Assembly (NCBI GenBank): GCA_947846985.1
Contig: CANTUZ010000001.1
Coordinates: forward strand, 31,024,727-31,088,726
DNA from: Fratercula arctica
Lineage: Eukaryota; Chordata; Aves; Charadriiformes; Alcidae
Length of the DNA: 64,000 nt
Reading direction: 5' to 3'
The position numbers and the translations under genes were made by a program. The notes below the pieces were generated by a model. That model saw nothing but the letters and a program-made list of their open reading frames with translations, was not told where the DNA came from and did not search any database. Positions 25,222-62,259 of this stretch are shown here, piece after piece. Numbering within the stretch: the stretch's first letter is position 1; each line of letters opens with the position of its first letter.

Positions 25222-28200
25222 ACAAGAGTGACATCCTGTTCCCAAGAGACTGTCTAACAAAATGTTTAATTGTTTTAATAAACTTCAAAGTCTGGAAATA
25301 ATGCTCATTATATTTGCTTAATTTTACTGCAGAAGTAAACCACTGATTATATGAAAATGACTCCAGCATCCTCCTATAATGCTTTTCAGCTTTGAAGGTA
25401 GTTCTTGCATTGTTTCCATGATCTGAAACACTTGATTGTCTTCAAAAGGTATTTTTGCACTTTTAGAAAGAAGTGTAAATATTTTTAAGTGAAAATATTT
25501 TTTGATTGCTGCCTTCTTATGAGGCTTTTTTTAGCTGCTGACCTTGACAGTTCAGTAAGTCTATTAGAGGCATAATTTTAGTATAAACTTTATTACTATT
25601 TTCTAGTCTTTGTATTTTTGGCCTTCATTAGTTTGTTATATAGTTTATCTTTCTTATTAGTTGTTAGTCGCTTTATTCAGATCTTCATTTTTTTTCAGTC
25701 AATTAGATGAATAGCCAAAGCTTTGAAATTATTTTTCCAGTGTGACTATAAGGTTTGTAGAATGAGAAAAGAATTTGAGTTTTTTTTCTTCTGATTTAAA
25801 CAGTGTCTCTCTGGTGGGTGTTGGTGCATTTTTTTCAGTGACTTCCACTCACATTGCTCATTGGTAAACAATACACCATTCTACATCAATGATGATGATA
25901 GACAGCAGTCCTAACGGGGGAAAAAAGTAATGGGAATAGGAATGGGAGAAATAAAGAAACTTAATATGAGCAGCGTGTCTTACCATCAGGTAGGACTTTT
26001 AAAAGTCCTAGATGATTTTATAAAAGTCAAATTAGTTGAATTGTCTTGCTAGCCCAAAATCCCAAGGAGGGGTTTTTTGGAGGTGAGGGGAAGGTATCCC
26101 AGGAATCTATGTACATTTTTTCAAAGCAATTTTGTCACTTAGGGCAGAAATTTCGCACCAGACCCTAATGCTTATTTTTAAACCATTGGAGAGTTGAAAA
26201 ATCATGCTCTCTGTTTTCTTTCCTGTCTTCTTGCTTCTTTCAAAATGTTTTTCCCTCATGTATTTGCTCTTTATCGCAGCGGTATTGAACCTGTATTGAA
26301 AGATGGTGCTGATCATGGGTAACAGAACAGTATTCCCACCATCTTCCTTGCTTTTCCAGTGCCCATGTTTTCTTTTGTGTGTTGTTTGCATCTTATTCTT
26401 CATTGCTTTTGTTCTTGGCAACAAATTTCTTTTTGGGGGTGATGATGTTACTGAAAAAAAATGCCTTTGCGAATAGGTTTCAAGCATCTAGCTCCAATAC
26501 AGCATACTGCACATAGATGAACCTCTGAAAACTTGCTGGAGGTCCATCCCTGGAGCCAACAGGTGAAACTGGATGTCATGCCAGAAGAGAGGTGGCATCT
26601 GACAAGGTGTTTTTGGCTAAAGTTTTGTCTCTGGAAATTGAGATGATAAAGCTGTTTTATCTCAGATTATTTCAATTAGAAATTTCTGTAGCAGTTACCT
26701 ACCTTGCAAGGTCAAGGATGTCAGTTTTTCAGACTGTAAATACTCCAGTCTTTCAGAGTTTCTTGGATCTAGCCTCTAAACTGTAGACTTGCTCTTGCAG
26801 TTAGTAGGCAGGCAGTGGGGCTTGCATCAGGAGCCGAGAAGTCACAGTCTGGTGTTGAGAAGCAAGAAGGAAAGGAGAGAAGACCATGCTTTAGTTGGAG
26901 ATAGCAGTTTTTCAAACCACCACTTACTTTTTCTCAAGGTCTGCGATCTCTTAGTAATGGAAAATGCTGCATCAATGGGAGAATGAATGGCAAGCTGAGC
27001 TCTGTCAATTTATTGTCAGCACTGGATGGAGTAGTGACATTTCGCTCTATGTGAAGAAGGAAGATAATTTTGAAAATAGTCTTCCTACAAAGGGAATGTG
27101 ACCTGTTCAGTAGGAATGGCTGTTGACAGTATTACTGGTCTGTCCTTTCCTGCAAGATCACTTGGACAGGTTAACATCATTTCATGACCACTCTGGTAGG
27201 AAACTGCTGAGAAATCAAGACTACCAAAGAAGGTTAGGTTCCTTTCTTAAGGGTGTCAGCAAGTCCCTTTTTTCTGTGACTTTTTCCTCCTAATCTTTCC
27301 TAAGCCTGTGGTTAGAGTCCTTGGGGAAGAAGCGCCAGACAGACCTTTGATTCAGCAAACGAAATTCATAAATTAAGTGAGAGGAAATACTAAGTGGAGT
27401 TCTGAAAATTTTTGTTTGCTTGCCGAGTTCCTAGAGAGAGAATCTACAAGTATGTTTACATTCAAATGAGTCAGTGAACCTGTTTAAATATTTAGCATTT
27501 AATGGTCTTAGACTCCTAGTAGAGCTTGGCTATTAGAACTAGTATTTATGTTCCTTAACTCAATCTGATCTGTACCGCAGAACCATATGTGCCTTACCCA
27601 AAGACCTGTCATGGTTGGACCAAAACCAGGGTCAGAACTTTCAGATTCCAAGACCTAAACTCAGACTGCCAGAGTATGCTGTCCAGATTATTAATTGTAC
27701 TTGGATTCCACATAAGAGATTTGTGCAAGCTTATTATAAATATTTTTGTATTAAAATGCTGCGCACTTCCTCAAGAAGTAGATGTTTATAATGATGATGT
27801 TTTCTTCTTTTGATCTGCAATTCAGATTTTTTTTTGAAACACAGCTAGTGAAAATATATATAAAGTTTTAATATATGAGAAATATTTCTTGCTTACCTTT
27901 TTACTTTCTAAAGTAAGTATTGCATTTTTAAAAAAAATGTAGTGGCTGGCTATTTTAAAGCAAGGTTTCTTAGAAATTATATGCAAGTTATAAGATTTAA
28001 TAGATTAACAAGCCCAGTAACTTGCCTGGAATAGCTAGGGTATGTTTTTCTTCTGTACCTGAAGTACTCAAATACTCAGGTTTTTAGCTTTTAATTTTTG
28101 ATGACAATACTGTTTTTTCTTTGCTTCACACTGTATATACAGTGGTTATTTTTCTGGAGGGAAAATTCCTAAGAGTAGGCAAATACGAATCATCACTAGT

Positions 28201-30692
28201 ATTTTAAAGGTATACAGATAAGAATCATTCTTAGGCTTAATAATAGGTTGGGGTTTTTTGTCTGTCTTTATTTTCAGGATCCCAGGGTGAATATGTACTC
28301 ATAAAGCAATTACAGGTTTTTAGAAAGAACACCTGTGCAGATGCAGACATGTGTCAATCAGTATGTACTTTTACTAGAACACAGGAATTTGAATAAAAGA
28401 ATAAACTGGTGTAATTTGAACCATCCCATGTACTCCTGTAGCGCTGCTGAGAAATAAGGTGTCTGTGTTTGCGGAACAGCTTGAAGAATGGAGCTGCAGG
28501 GTAATTTTCTCTTAGTTATACATAAGATAAAACATGTTATAACTCTTGAGTTGTGAGGACATGTGTGTGATCTTTGTTCTTGAAGAGTTGGGGCAAAACT
28601 GTCAGCATGTTTGTGGGACTGAAAAGTAGTGAGCTGGAGAAGCTTTTATTAGGTAACAGAGACGGTTAGATCCTGACGTATCTTTATTTATACTAACAAA
28701 TAAACTGCTTTTAAAGTCAAACTATGCTTTTGTCTAAACAGAATCAATTGAATTGAAATATTAGAACTTGAAGGATCATGGGTATCAGTTATGTACCAAA
28801 TGGCTTGAGGAAGGAAAAAAAAGAATTCTACATTTATTTAAATTAGGAAATTCATAGTTAATCATGATTCTCTTGGGGGACATGTCAGCCCTGTGGGCTG
28901 AGTGTTGGCTAAGGACGGCCAAGAAGTGGGTAACGTATATCAGCATTGCTAGGGAGTGCTGGAAATTGATGCTGCGAAATATTGGATAGCCTTGATAATC
29001 TGTTTCACAGTTTCACATGCTTGAAATTAAGTGTTTCAGAACTGCAGTTCAGTAGTACAGTCCTGCTCAGCCTGTGGTCATACCAAAAGCCTTAATTAGG
29101 CGAGTTGTTTCTAGTTTAAATAGAGATAATGTACACAAAGTCAACTGGTTGCGTTCTTGTTATTTGAACAAGTAAGTATGTTGAAGAAAATAAGAAATCA
29201 GCATGTCATGGATACCCTATAGGTCCAGTTTCATATCTGGCAGCACCATTTGGTGTCGTGGATCCCCAAGGTCCTCTCAAATAGCAGTAGGTGCTAATGT
29301 GTGGGCAGCTGAATCAGCCCTTTCGTCTTTCCTAGTTGGAAGGGAATATAACTTAGCTTCAAGCTCTTTCAGTTTGGTTGTGTGTTTGAGCCTTAAGCTC
29401 AAAGTCAACAAGGACAACAGAGTGGCTGGAATTTCACACATGAGCTGAATTTATCATTTAATGTCTCAGACTGAGTGTATACAATACACTGTGTGTATGC
29501 AGATTTGTGTGTTTTCTTAAAGCGTATGCTTAACAGTGTGCATATTCAGTATAGCTGAGCTGCAGCAATTAATTGTTTGGGTTTTATTCATTTTCAGTAA
29601 ATAAAAATAATTGTTGTTTATTCAGTAAATTAAATTATATTCATTAAATCATTAACATTTGTCATATTCAAATCATATGAATTCCATGTATTCTATGAAC
29701 TTGGCCTCGGTCTTATGGCACGAAAGTCTTACATAAGTGGCATGTTTAGTAGTAAGTTAGGTAGTTTTGTAAAACTACATTTGATACTTCTTTTAGTGTG
29801 GTATTCCTCTGAAAAGTAACTACGTAAAATGGGAGCTTTTTGTTTGTTGCATGTTATTCTGCCTGTAGTCAGATTTTTACAGACATTTAATGTTAGGTGA
29901 AAAGTAAACAGATTTTTAGCATAGGCTGAACTAATGTACCTCAAAGGAAATGATGTGTTCCACTTTCTCACTTGTTGAGTAAAAGAAGCTTGCACAGCTT
30001 CAGAGCTGCTTACTCGTTTTTGTAGTTTTACTGAAAATGGAGTTACATGGCTTTATGTTAGGAAATATTTGAAGGATAGAAGAAACACCTGATCTGAAGA
30101 TCTCTTTCTATGGATAATACACATCTTAGAAATTATAAAAGTCATTTACAGGGTTGGCAATGTTTTTCTGATGCAGAGTGAATATTTTAACAATTCTCAG
30201 TAAACCGGTAAAGGCCCAAATGTTTTTCTAACATTGGTTTTCAGAATGGAACTGGAAAAAGAGCATTTGAAGGCTTAAGCCAGAAATGGAAAGCTCTGAC
30301 CAGTGTGGTCTTTGTTTGCTGAAAAAATATCTTGAAAAATTATGTCAGCAAGGTTATAAATTTATTTTTACTGCAACAAAACGACATTGGAGTATTGTGT
30401 TTAATAAAACTTCTTCCTTTCCAATCACAGTCTGATTAATTTTACTACTTGTTTAACACAAAAAAAAAAGTTTTGTCCAAGAATTGTTATTTTAGGTAAG
30501 AATACGTAAGAGCAGAGTCTACTGGTCACTGTATAATTTAATATAAAACCAAAATTGACTGAGCAAACAGAAGCAAACAGTTCTGGCTTAATATTAAGTG
30601 TGTATAGTGCTGTAAAATATTGCTGCAGCAATATGATATGGTGATTTTAACTACAGTTCTCTCTCTGCAGGGGGACACAAGCACAAATCCAT

Positions 30693-54433
<23,741 letters not shown>

Positions 54434-54960
54434 GCTCTGACTACCACCAGGCTGAAGAGCACGTCCTCTTCCCTCCTGAAAGTACTTTGGCTTTGGAGAA
54501 TTTATCCATGGTCAGAATGTGCAAAGGTTTGGAAAGAAAGACTCGGTGTCCATCAGCTTAGGAAATGTGTAAAAAGCCCACTAACATACAGGTTTCGTAA
54601 AGGTGGCTACGGGACAGATGTATGGTGAGAGCTCATTGCCAACAGTTAGAATTTAACAACAAAAATCTAATGCAGTAACTACCCTTTCCCACTTAAAGTC
54701 AAGCCAACTAAGCTATCATTATCTTATCCGTCTGAGGTTTTTTCCTTTTTTTTTTTAAAAAAAAAAAAAACAACCTGCATTTGGATTTTATGGGACAGTG
54801 ACCTGTTTGTTGCTAAAACTTTCATACTATACTGTTATCACCAAACTAAGTTAATAAGCCACAGTGCGCTGCTTTGTGCCTGGTTTATCATCCGGTGAAG
54901 ACACAAACTTGTTTTTCTGAACATATGATGAAGTAATAAATTCTTTAGGATGAGAGGCTT
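54434..54960 (+). other. RCBTB2: RCBTB2 3' UTR, proximal form (predicted)
   Basis: The first AATAAA after the stop is at 54935-54940, followed by a G/T-rich stretch (TGATTGGTAGG and GTGTTTATTTGG), so cleavage near 54955-54960 is plausible. The UTR includes a T11 tract running straight into A14 at 54746-54770. A longer form ending after AATAAA near 58588 cannot be excluded. Confidence 0.5.
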
Positions 54961-57900
54961 TCTGATTGGTAGGAGGATATGTCTCACTTGGTGTTTATTT
55001 GGAGTGTAAATACGTAAATGCTGAAGAGCTTCAGGTGGATATTACAGTTTTGAGTTCCTGGAACTTAGGTCCATTTTTCTAGACAGAATGAAATAAATCT
55101 TCCTTTCCGTTACACCAAGCGCATTCCCTGGCACCCCAGCAGGCCAGGAAGCATTCACAGTGTTTGTCTGGATGTGAATTATTGTGCTGTGTGTTTTGGT
55201 ACTCAGAAAACCATCTGGTTGCTTGTTACCAAGAAAAAGACACCCAAACAAAATCTCAAGGAGAAGGAAGTTCCACTTGAGCTTTGTTTTTTCCTGTCTT
55301 ACTATCTATCCCCAGATAGACCATCCTAAAAATGGAGAAAAAGAGAGTTTTGAAGTGATAAAAACGGATCTTGCAATTAAATCATAAGACTGAAACTCAT
55401 TTTCCATGTGGTGATAAGCACACCTTGTCCAACTACACTGTTTCAGGTTCTCCTTTGGTCAGTGCTGCGAGGTGACTGTACCGCTTACCTTACCTGCCTG
55501 GTTTAGGCGAGAGGAGTCGCCCTCGGGACATGCCCCTCTCTTATCACTGACCGTGGAGGGGATGGGATGGCTAAGGTAGAGTAGATGCTTAATTTCTAAC
55601 CAACTTAAGTGGGTTGCACAGGGGGAGGTTTGCCCCATTATGTTGAGCCCATGAAGCATTTACTCGACTTTTCTAATAGACTACTGTGAATTAACCCTGA
55701 GAAATTATTTTTCTTAACATTTTGACTGGATGGAACTGGCTTTAAGTGCCTTTTAGACTATTTTACAAATGGAGAAGGCAAGAAGCTGGATGACCAGGCT
55801 GAGTACACTAATATAATTAGGCATGCAGCCTTCCTTCAGATCCTTGCTGCGCCACAAAATCCTTCGATGTTGTTTCTAAGAACCTAATTTCCTTGAATGA
55901 TGGCAGCCTCATTTCCTCATTTCAAAAGTAGAAATAACTGTTGTTTAGTATATTGGAGGATCATTTCTCAAACAAACCTGTTCCTTGAGGAGGAGGAGGA
56001 GGAAAAAGGGAAGCACATCCTCAGAGAAGATGAGAAGTAGTGAGCTGTGCCTCTCCCCATCAGTCCCTGCGGGTGTGAGTGGAAGGGTGAGGCATGGAGA
56101 CAGCATGTAAGAGGGCCATAAGCCAATTATTTTGGAAAAGGCTGCAGTAAAAAATTATATACATTTGAGGCATTTGCCTCAGACTTTCACTAGAACAATA
56201 GTGGACCATCCACTGCTAAAACAGGCATGTTCTGCTACCCCCTAAGTGATCAGAACAACTTCCTCCAGCAGCATAAGTCCATACTTCAGCAGCTGTGTCA
56301 GTATTTTGTGTTCAAACCGGTCAAAAACTTTCCAGTACATAATGCAGTTTCATCAAAACCAGAACTTCCCCAGTGGACGAGATCAGTTTTGATCTATTTG
56401 TGTTGAAAAGCACTTGACTCAGGCACGCAGATAGTAAAACAGAGCATGGTAGGGCACAACCTTTCTACAAAACTTATATGATACAGCCCAGCACTAATCG
56501 TACTAAAGCATAGACACAAAGCAATTCTACAAAAACCAGGGCTGGGGAATTCCAGATGTTTTGGTTAAGCCAGGGATGGGCCTGTTGGAAGGGGTCCAGA
56601 GAAGGCCACAAAGATGGGTCAGAGGGTTGGAGCACCTCTCCTGTGAGGACAGGCTGGGAGAGTTGGGGCAGCCTGGAGAAGAGAAGGCTCCGGGGAGACC
56701 TTATAGCAGCCTTCCAGTACCTAAAGGGGGCCTACAGGAGCGATGGGGAGGGGCTCTTTATCAGGGAGTGTAGCGATAGGACAAGGGATAACGGTTTTAA
56801 ACTGGAAGAGGGGAGATTTAGATTGGATATCAGGAAGAGATTCTTTACTGTGGGGGTGGTGAGGCACTGGAACAGGTTGGCCAGAGAGATGGTGGAAGCC
56901 CCATCCCTGGAAGTGTTCAAGGCCGGGCTGGATGGGGCTTTGAGCAGCCTGGTCTAGTGGGAGGTGTCCCTGCCCATGGCAGGGGGGTTGGAACTAGATG
57001 ATCTTTAAGGTCCCTTCCAACGCTAAGCCTTCTATGATTCTGCAATGGCTGGGCTGAAATCTCTGCCCCTTTCAGTCCTGGACTCAAGAATTGCCAGACT
57101 GATCTGCTGGCATTTTCTTAGCCGTAGCAGCACACAGGAAGAGGTTGTCCCACCACAGCCCAACCTTTGGGTAGCAGCTTGTACCAGATCCTGCCCCGGA
57201 TGCATGGCACTGCGCTGGCCCACAGCCAGCCTCACTAGGCAATGGAACCAGCTGGGCACACGTGACACTTAACAACAGCCTTTTGGTCCCTCTGGCCTTC
57301 TCAAAAAAGGTACTATAAAAGGTCTCTCCAAATGTTTCAGTTGTTTTACTTAAAAGAACCAAACCAAAACTGTAAATGTGAAATGATTGGTTTTAACTCA
57401 CCCTCTGACCAAAAACATTCTGCGCTCGGTGAAGAGCCAGCACTGCATGGAGCGACAGCACTGGAGATGCAGTGATACCACCCTCCCAAGCTGGCTCCAG
57501 TTCATATCAACAACTACCGTAGTCAAAATGGCACACGCTTTCTTGGCCCGGCATCTTTGGCTTAATATAACCAACAGTGCCATTTTATATTTTTTTTTTT
57601 CAATTTATTTCCTTCCTGCTCGTAATTTCCAACCTACTGTACACATTGAAGCCTGGTTGCAGTTTCAGAGGAATTAACAAAGCCTGTAATTTTGAGGGGG
57701 AAAAAAAAAAAAAAGCATCTCTGGAGTGAATGAAGGTGATTCTAAAGATCTAAAGATCCCACGCGTCAGTGGTGGCTTTTATTCATGCAATATGCCTCCT
57801 CTGACCTGGTCGTGACAGTGTTACAGTCATAGAGACATTTATTTATTTAATATTTTTTTCAACTTTCCTTGCATGCACTTTCCTTGGCACTTAAAAGTCA

Positions 57901-60250
57901 ATGTTTAAAAAAAAAAAAAAACAAAACAAAAAAGCAAACATACTGGCGTAGGTGGTTAAATGTGGGTGTGTGTATAGAAATACGTGCTTGAAACACAATC
58001 ATGGGACATTATAGAAGAAATTAGGGATGCATCGTACCACAGTGAGAGGGTCTGCAACAAGCTTACGCGTGTGGATCTTGCATCCTAAATACTTAGTAAA
58101 GTATTTAAGTATGTAAGTATTGTTCTGTTTTAGGACGCCACAGAGAAAAAGGTGTTAAAAAGTGAAAATAAGGTCAAGTGCGTCTGGGGTTTAAATAAAG
58201 AGGGATAGTCCAACGTTGCAGGAAGGGAACCAGGTAAATAACTTTCTGAATCAAATGGAATTTGAAAGGAAAAAAAAAAAAAAAAAAAGACAGGGCCAGG
58301 GTCATTTAAAGGTGAAGCTGCTGAAGCTCAGAGCCAGCACCGCGTCGTCATCTTGTACCCACCTCTAGATTTTTGTCGCAATGCCTGATAACTATGTAAA
58401 CCGCTGTTTTTATATGATCTGAACAACTTCCATGGGCTTTCCTTGGAAAGCAAAGCACTTCTTTACCCCACAGAGACGGGAGGCCTTGGCTACCACCTAA
58501 CGATGTAGAAAGTTTACAGCCTGTTCATAAAATTATGTTTTGATTTCTTGTTTCTTTGTGAACTTGCCTGGTTATAATAGACCATTAATAAAAATGCCAT
58601 GATATTGGAAAAGCGTGAGTGGGACATTTCCTTTCTTTTCAGTAGAAGTGAAGAAAGTCGGACACCGAGTTGACTGCGTAGTTAGCAGTGTGGGGAAAAA
58701 AAAAGAAATAAAACAGAGGTAATATTTCAGAGAGATGTTTTAAAGACTCTTTGTGTTCTTCAGTAAATAACCGGCACCAGATAAAGTATTTGTAAGCAGA
58801 ACAAAAACGAGCCGGAGAATTTGCGTAAGTGTATTTCCACCTTTCAAAGAAATTAATGCCCTAAGTGACTTAATGATTAGTAAAACTGTCCTCAAAACAC
58901 CAAGAATTGGTTCTGAAGCAGATGCACATTACGGCCGGCAGACTTGTTCCATTTGTAAAATATTTCAGCTTGTACTTTGCATCAGTATCACACGGCCATA
59001 ATCTTCTCCAGCTCTTTCACATTTGACACCGGTATCTCCCACCAGCCACTCCTGTACCCAGGAACAGGCAGGTCGCGCCTCCTGGGACATGTAAGAGCAA
59101 ACAGTGTGTGGAAAAGGCCGGGAGTCAGCTCATCCGCCTGGAGGTGGCTACACAGCCAAGCCGACAGGATAAATTCCCCTTAGCGTCAACAGAGAGGAAC
59201 AGGATCTCCGAGATGCGTTTCACATGATCTCATTTTGCACGTAACAGGTTAAAGAGAGACAAGTTTTCTCCACAAACGTATGTTTCCGCACTGTGATTAG
59301 GAGAGTTTGATCAGCAGCGCAGTCCTCACCATTAGGCACCCGAAACCCCCGTCCCGTTTTCTGTCCAACTCTTCCGCTCTGAATTCTAATTTTCTTTCTT
59401 TTTTTTTCCTGAAACAGCTTCAATATTCCAGCCCATTCTGAATACAACAAGGTCACGCTGTAAGAAAGGTACCTCTCAAACATAGCAAGATTTCCAAATC
59501 TGATAAAAAGCCGTTAATTTCAATACACATTTATTCACATATGTATCTGCTTAAAAGTAAAGACTCTGAAAATGTGTTTTCGGAGGGGGCAGGGACTGTT
59601 AAGTCAGCCAGTGCCCTTTGTGCTCGAATTATTGTCATGAACGCCGCTGCTACAAATAGCACTGCAAGTTCAGCAGAGTCATGAGTCACAGGCACCTACG
59701 GACGCTAATAAAGCGCGGGCAGGGAGCCAGCGAGGCTGACGTGCCTACAAGCCAGGTCACGGGCCCAGAAAGCCATGCCAGCTTAAACGGAAGTTTTGAC
59801 ATCCCGGGTAGTTTCCAGCAGCTCCAAAAAGCAAAAGAATTGATAGGGAAAAGTGGGATGGTGAAATGATGGGAACGCTGCTCAATGCAGGCACCAACTT
59901 CATGGAAGGAAGTGCCTCAAAGTAACCTCCACGAGGGCTGTGACAGTCACCCAGACGCGATACAGGCCTGCGGCCGCCAGAAGCGTTACCAATGGTGGCC
60001 CTGGAGCAAAAGGTCTGGCAAGAACATTCCCAGAACGTCCTATGGAAACTTCTGGAGGGAACTCCAAGCTCAATTATTTGGACCTCTGCACCAGCAGGGA
60101 ACCACTGGAGATGGAGGGATTGTACCAGCTTGTACATCTCTCTGCTTCTACCCACTGCAGAATCACGGTGGAAGCCTGATACAGCAGGACACCATTACCA
60201 TATGAAGTCACCTTCCCATCTAATAAAAGAAAACTACCAACTATAAAATC
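54961..60250. other. Spacer between convergent RCBTB2 and RB1
   Basis: About 5.3 kb between the predicted 3' ends. It contains a CR1 (56573-57042), A-runs (57907-57921, 58269-58288), a second RCBTB2-sense AATAAA near 58588 that could end a long 3' UTR, a Pumilio-type TGTAAATA at 55005-55012, and a stop-poor, more G+C-rich block at about 59640-60210. No gene is recognised in it. Confidence 0.6.
56573..57042 (+). mobile_element. CR1 LINE, 5'-truncated, + strand
   Basis: About 470 bases: 'cctgttggaaggggtccag' through 'ccttatagcagccttccagt', the ORF2 C-terminus (motifs [53 protein letters not shown]) and the ATTCTGCAA tail. The frame is still open from 56676 to 56957 but lacks the rest of the reverse transcriptase, so it is inert. 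Confidence 0.94.
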
Positions 60251-62185
60251 TTTTAAAAGCTATTTTATTTATCTTGAAAGGAGAGAAACTGATTAGTTGT
60301 ATAAAATATTATCATACATTTGCTGTAAAGCCTTCAGTCTTGACCAAAAAAAAAAACCAAAAAACAAAAAACATTGTCACAGGAAAGAAATACTGAACCT
60401 CCTGAGGTACGGGACTCTAACGTCACCCCTCTGGCCAAAGCAGCATGGAAGAACTTCAATGGCTGTAACAGAGCTTACAGTCAGTGTACCCCAATGTTAA
60501 CATACATTCTGTTTGTAAAACTGCAAGAAGTGAGAAAATAAACATAAAGTACTCTTTTAAGATTTCTGTACATTTTTCAGGAAGATAGTTGAAGCCACAT
60601 TGAGACTAAAAAAATAACCCAATTTTATTTTAAAATTCATTGACAAATCGGTGTGCTCTCTATAGAATTTTTAGTAGCTCTAGGATTAGCTTCCATTCAA
60701 CACAAGAACCGATTGTTATGACGTACTAGTGTAAGTATTCCAGGTTCAGCTAACCAATTCCTAAATAAGCTACCAGGAGAAGATGTGGGTTTAAAATGTT
60801 TGTGTAATGAATAGCATGCCTTTCTACTGTAACTGTTTTAATTTAAGTAGCTGAAAAATTTCATAAAAATGGGTGATTTTAAAGCAGGACTTCATTTATT
60901 TACTTATATCTTCATCCACTGGAAGTAAAACTTGTGCTTTCCTTAACTGACTATTATCGTTGCAAGAAAAATTCTAGTATCTGAATCAGTAACTTACAAA
61001 CACGTAAGCTGGAAAAAGCTTTGGGGTTTGGGAGTTTGTTTTACTAGTTGTAACAGTTCACAAGTGGACTATTAAATTCTGCCTTTTCAGTGAAATAAGG
61101 CAGAGTGATTTTCCCAACGCGGGCTCACTAAGTTCAGCTTTTGTGCCGACGCTGTGCGAGGGCAACGGGAGATGGTGCCCTGTGCCTTTAGAGACCAGGT
61201 TTCTCTCACCTGGAACACAACCGGAGACACCCAGCTTTCAGCTGCAGGGAAGAGGTTTGGTGCCCATTTCTCAAGCTATTTGGCTTGGCTACAGTTGGGT
61301 GAAAATTTAAAGAAATCAATAAAATTCTACGTCATTAGAATTTTGAAATATTATGTGTACCAGGTGGCATGTAGGTTTGGGCTTTTTTTTTTTTTAAAAA
61401 TTGAGATTTTCCAAGATAAGAAAGTGCACATCAAATACTCTGCACATGGGAAGAAGCTTCAGCTTCAGGGAAGATTCCCTGTGGGATTCATATTCCATGA
61501 AATTCAAACTGATGGACAGTGTAAATGCCCTCTGAAATTACACCGGGGTGAGAACTAGGGAAGGAAAACTACAAAACACTAAGTATTGGTTTCAGTAGTC
61601 CGGCTACACAAGGAGTTCACTTGGAATTCAGGTTGCACTTCTAATGCGAGGCCCTGACTCACATTAGAAGGTCTAATTAGGGCCATGATGGCCATGCAGT
61701 TTAAGTTAATGGGAATTTGATGCGCTAATTGCACTCAGAGACAGAAATCTTTGCAGTATTTGGCCCCTCATTTTCAAAATTTGCAAGTAACAAAAATCTA
61801 AAACATGAAATCTAAGAAACAAAATTAGTGCATTTCAAATCATTCTAGCTCACATTTTGTCTTTAGACAGAAAAATTCAATCCAGGTAGACTGAACTGGC
61901 TTAAATCAGTAATGTTGCAATAGGAAACTAAGACACCTTCCAAGTCTGTTTTTAAAATCCTCAAAAAAATATATATAAATTAAGTTCAGTAGCTTACATT
62001 GTATATATGCTACATCATAAGGCAAAGTATCATGAAAAACATTTAAAAATTTAAAAAGTCCAAATGCTTTCAACTAGCAGTTCGGAGTAAAAAGCAACTA
62101 AAAAAGCAACGCAATTAATGAAGGCTGTAAAACAAAAAACAATAGCAGAGGGCCCACAGTGCAGCCCCTGGTCCTGAGAAGAATC
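60250..62185 (-). other. RB1: RB1 3' UTR (predicted extent)
   Basis: Downstream of the RB1 stop on the - strand. An AATAAA (reverse complement at 60264-60269) with T-rich sequence after it would end a UTR of about 1.9 kb, similar to what I recall for mammalian RB1. Other - strand AATAAA-like sites (for example near 60893-60900) could give shorter forms. The 134-codon + strand frame at 61154-61558 is antisense to this UTR and is not called. Confidence 0.5.
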
Positions 62186-62259
62186 TCACTTTTCTTCGCT
62201 GGCTGAGGTATCGTTTCCATCATTCAGTTTCTGCTTTTGCATTCTTGTTCGAGTAGATG
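62186..62259 (-). CDS. RB1: RB1 last exon (27), C-terminus
   Basis: On the - strand the acceptor TTTTCTTTTTAG at 62260-62271 is followed by 74 bases in phase 1 that encode TSTRTRMQKQKLNDGNDTSA, then SEEK and TGA (62186-62188). This is the recognisable end of the retinoblastoma protein, with a few substitutions relative to mammals (Leu for Met after QKQK; GN and AS near the end). The part is short, but the exact phase fit with exon 26 makes the call firm. The protein restrains E2F transcription factors and cell-cycle entry in the nucleus (established). Confidence 0.96.

Larger units (their letters stand above)
21491..30670 (+). other. RCBTB2: RCBTB2 intron 1 (predicted)
   Basis: About 9.2 kb between the predicted exon 1 donor and the exon 2 acceptor CTCTCTCTGCAG at 30670. 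It starts in the CpG island, holds one CR1 (22226-22405) and a short AGATT-type repeat (about 25180-25221), and is otherwise AT-rich unique DNA. No other gene is recognised. Further non-coding 5' exons may hide here; I cannot see them. Confidence 0.6.

Noticed and set aside
61154..61558. 134-codon + strand frame
   Set aside because: Antisense to the RB1 3' UTR, includes a T-run translated as poly-Phe, no known domain.
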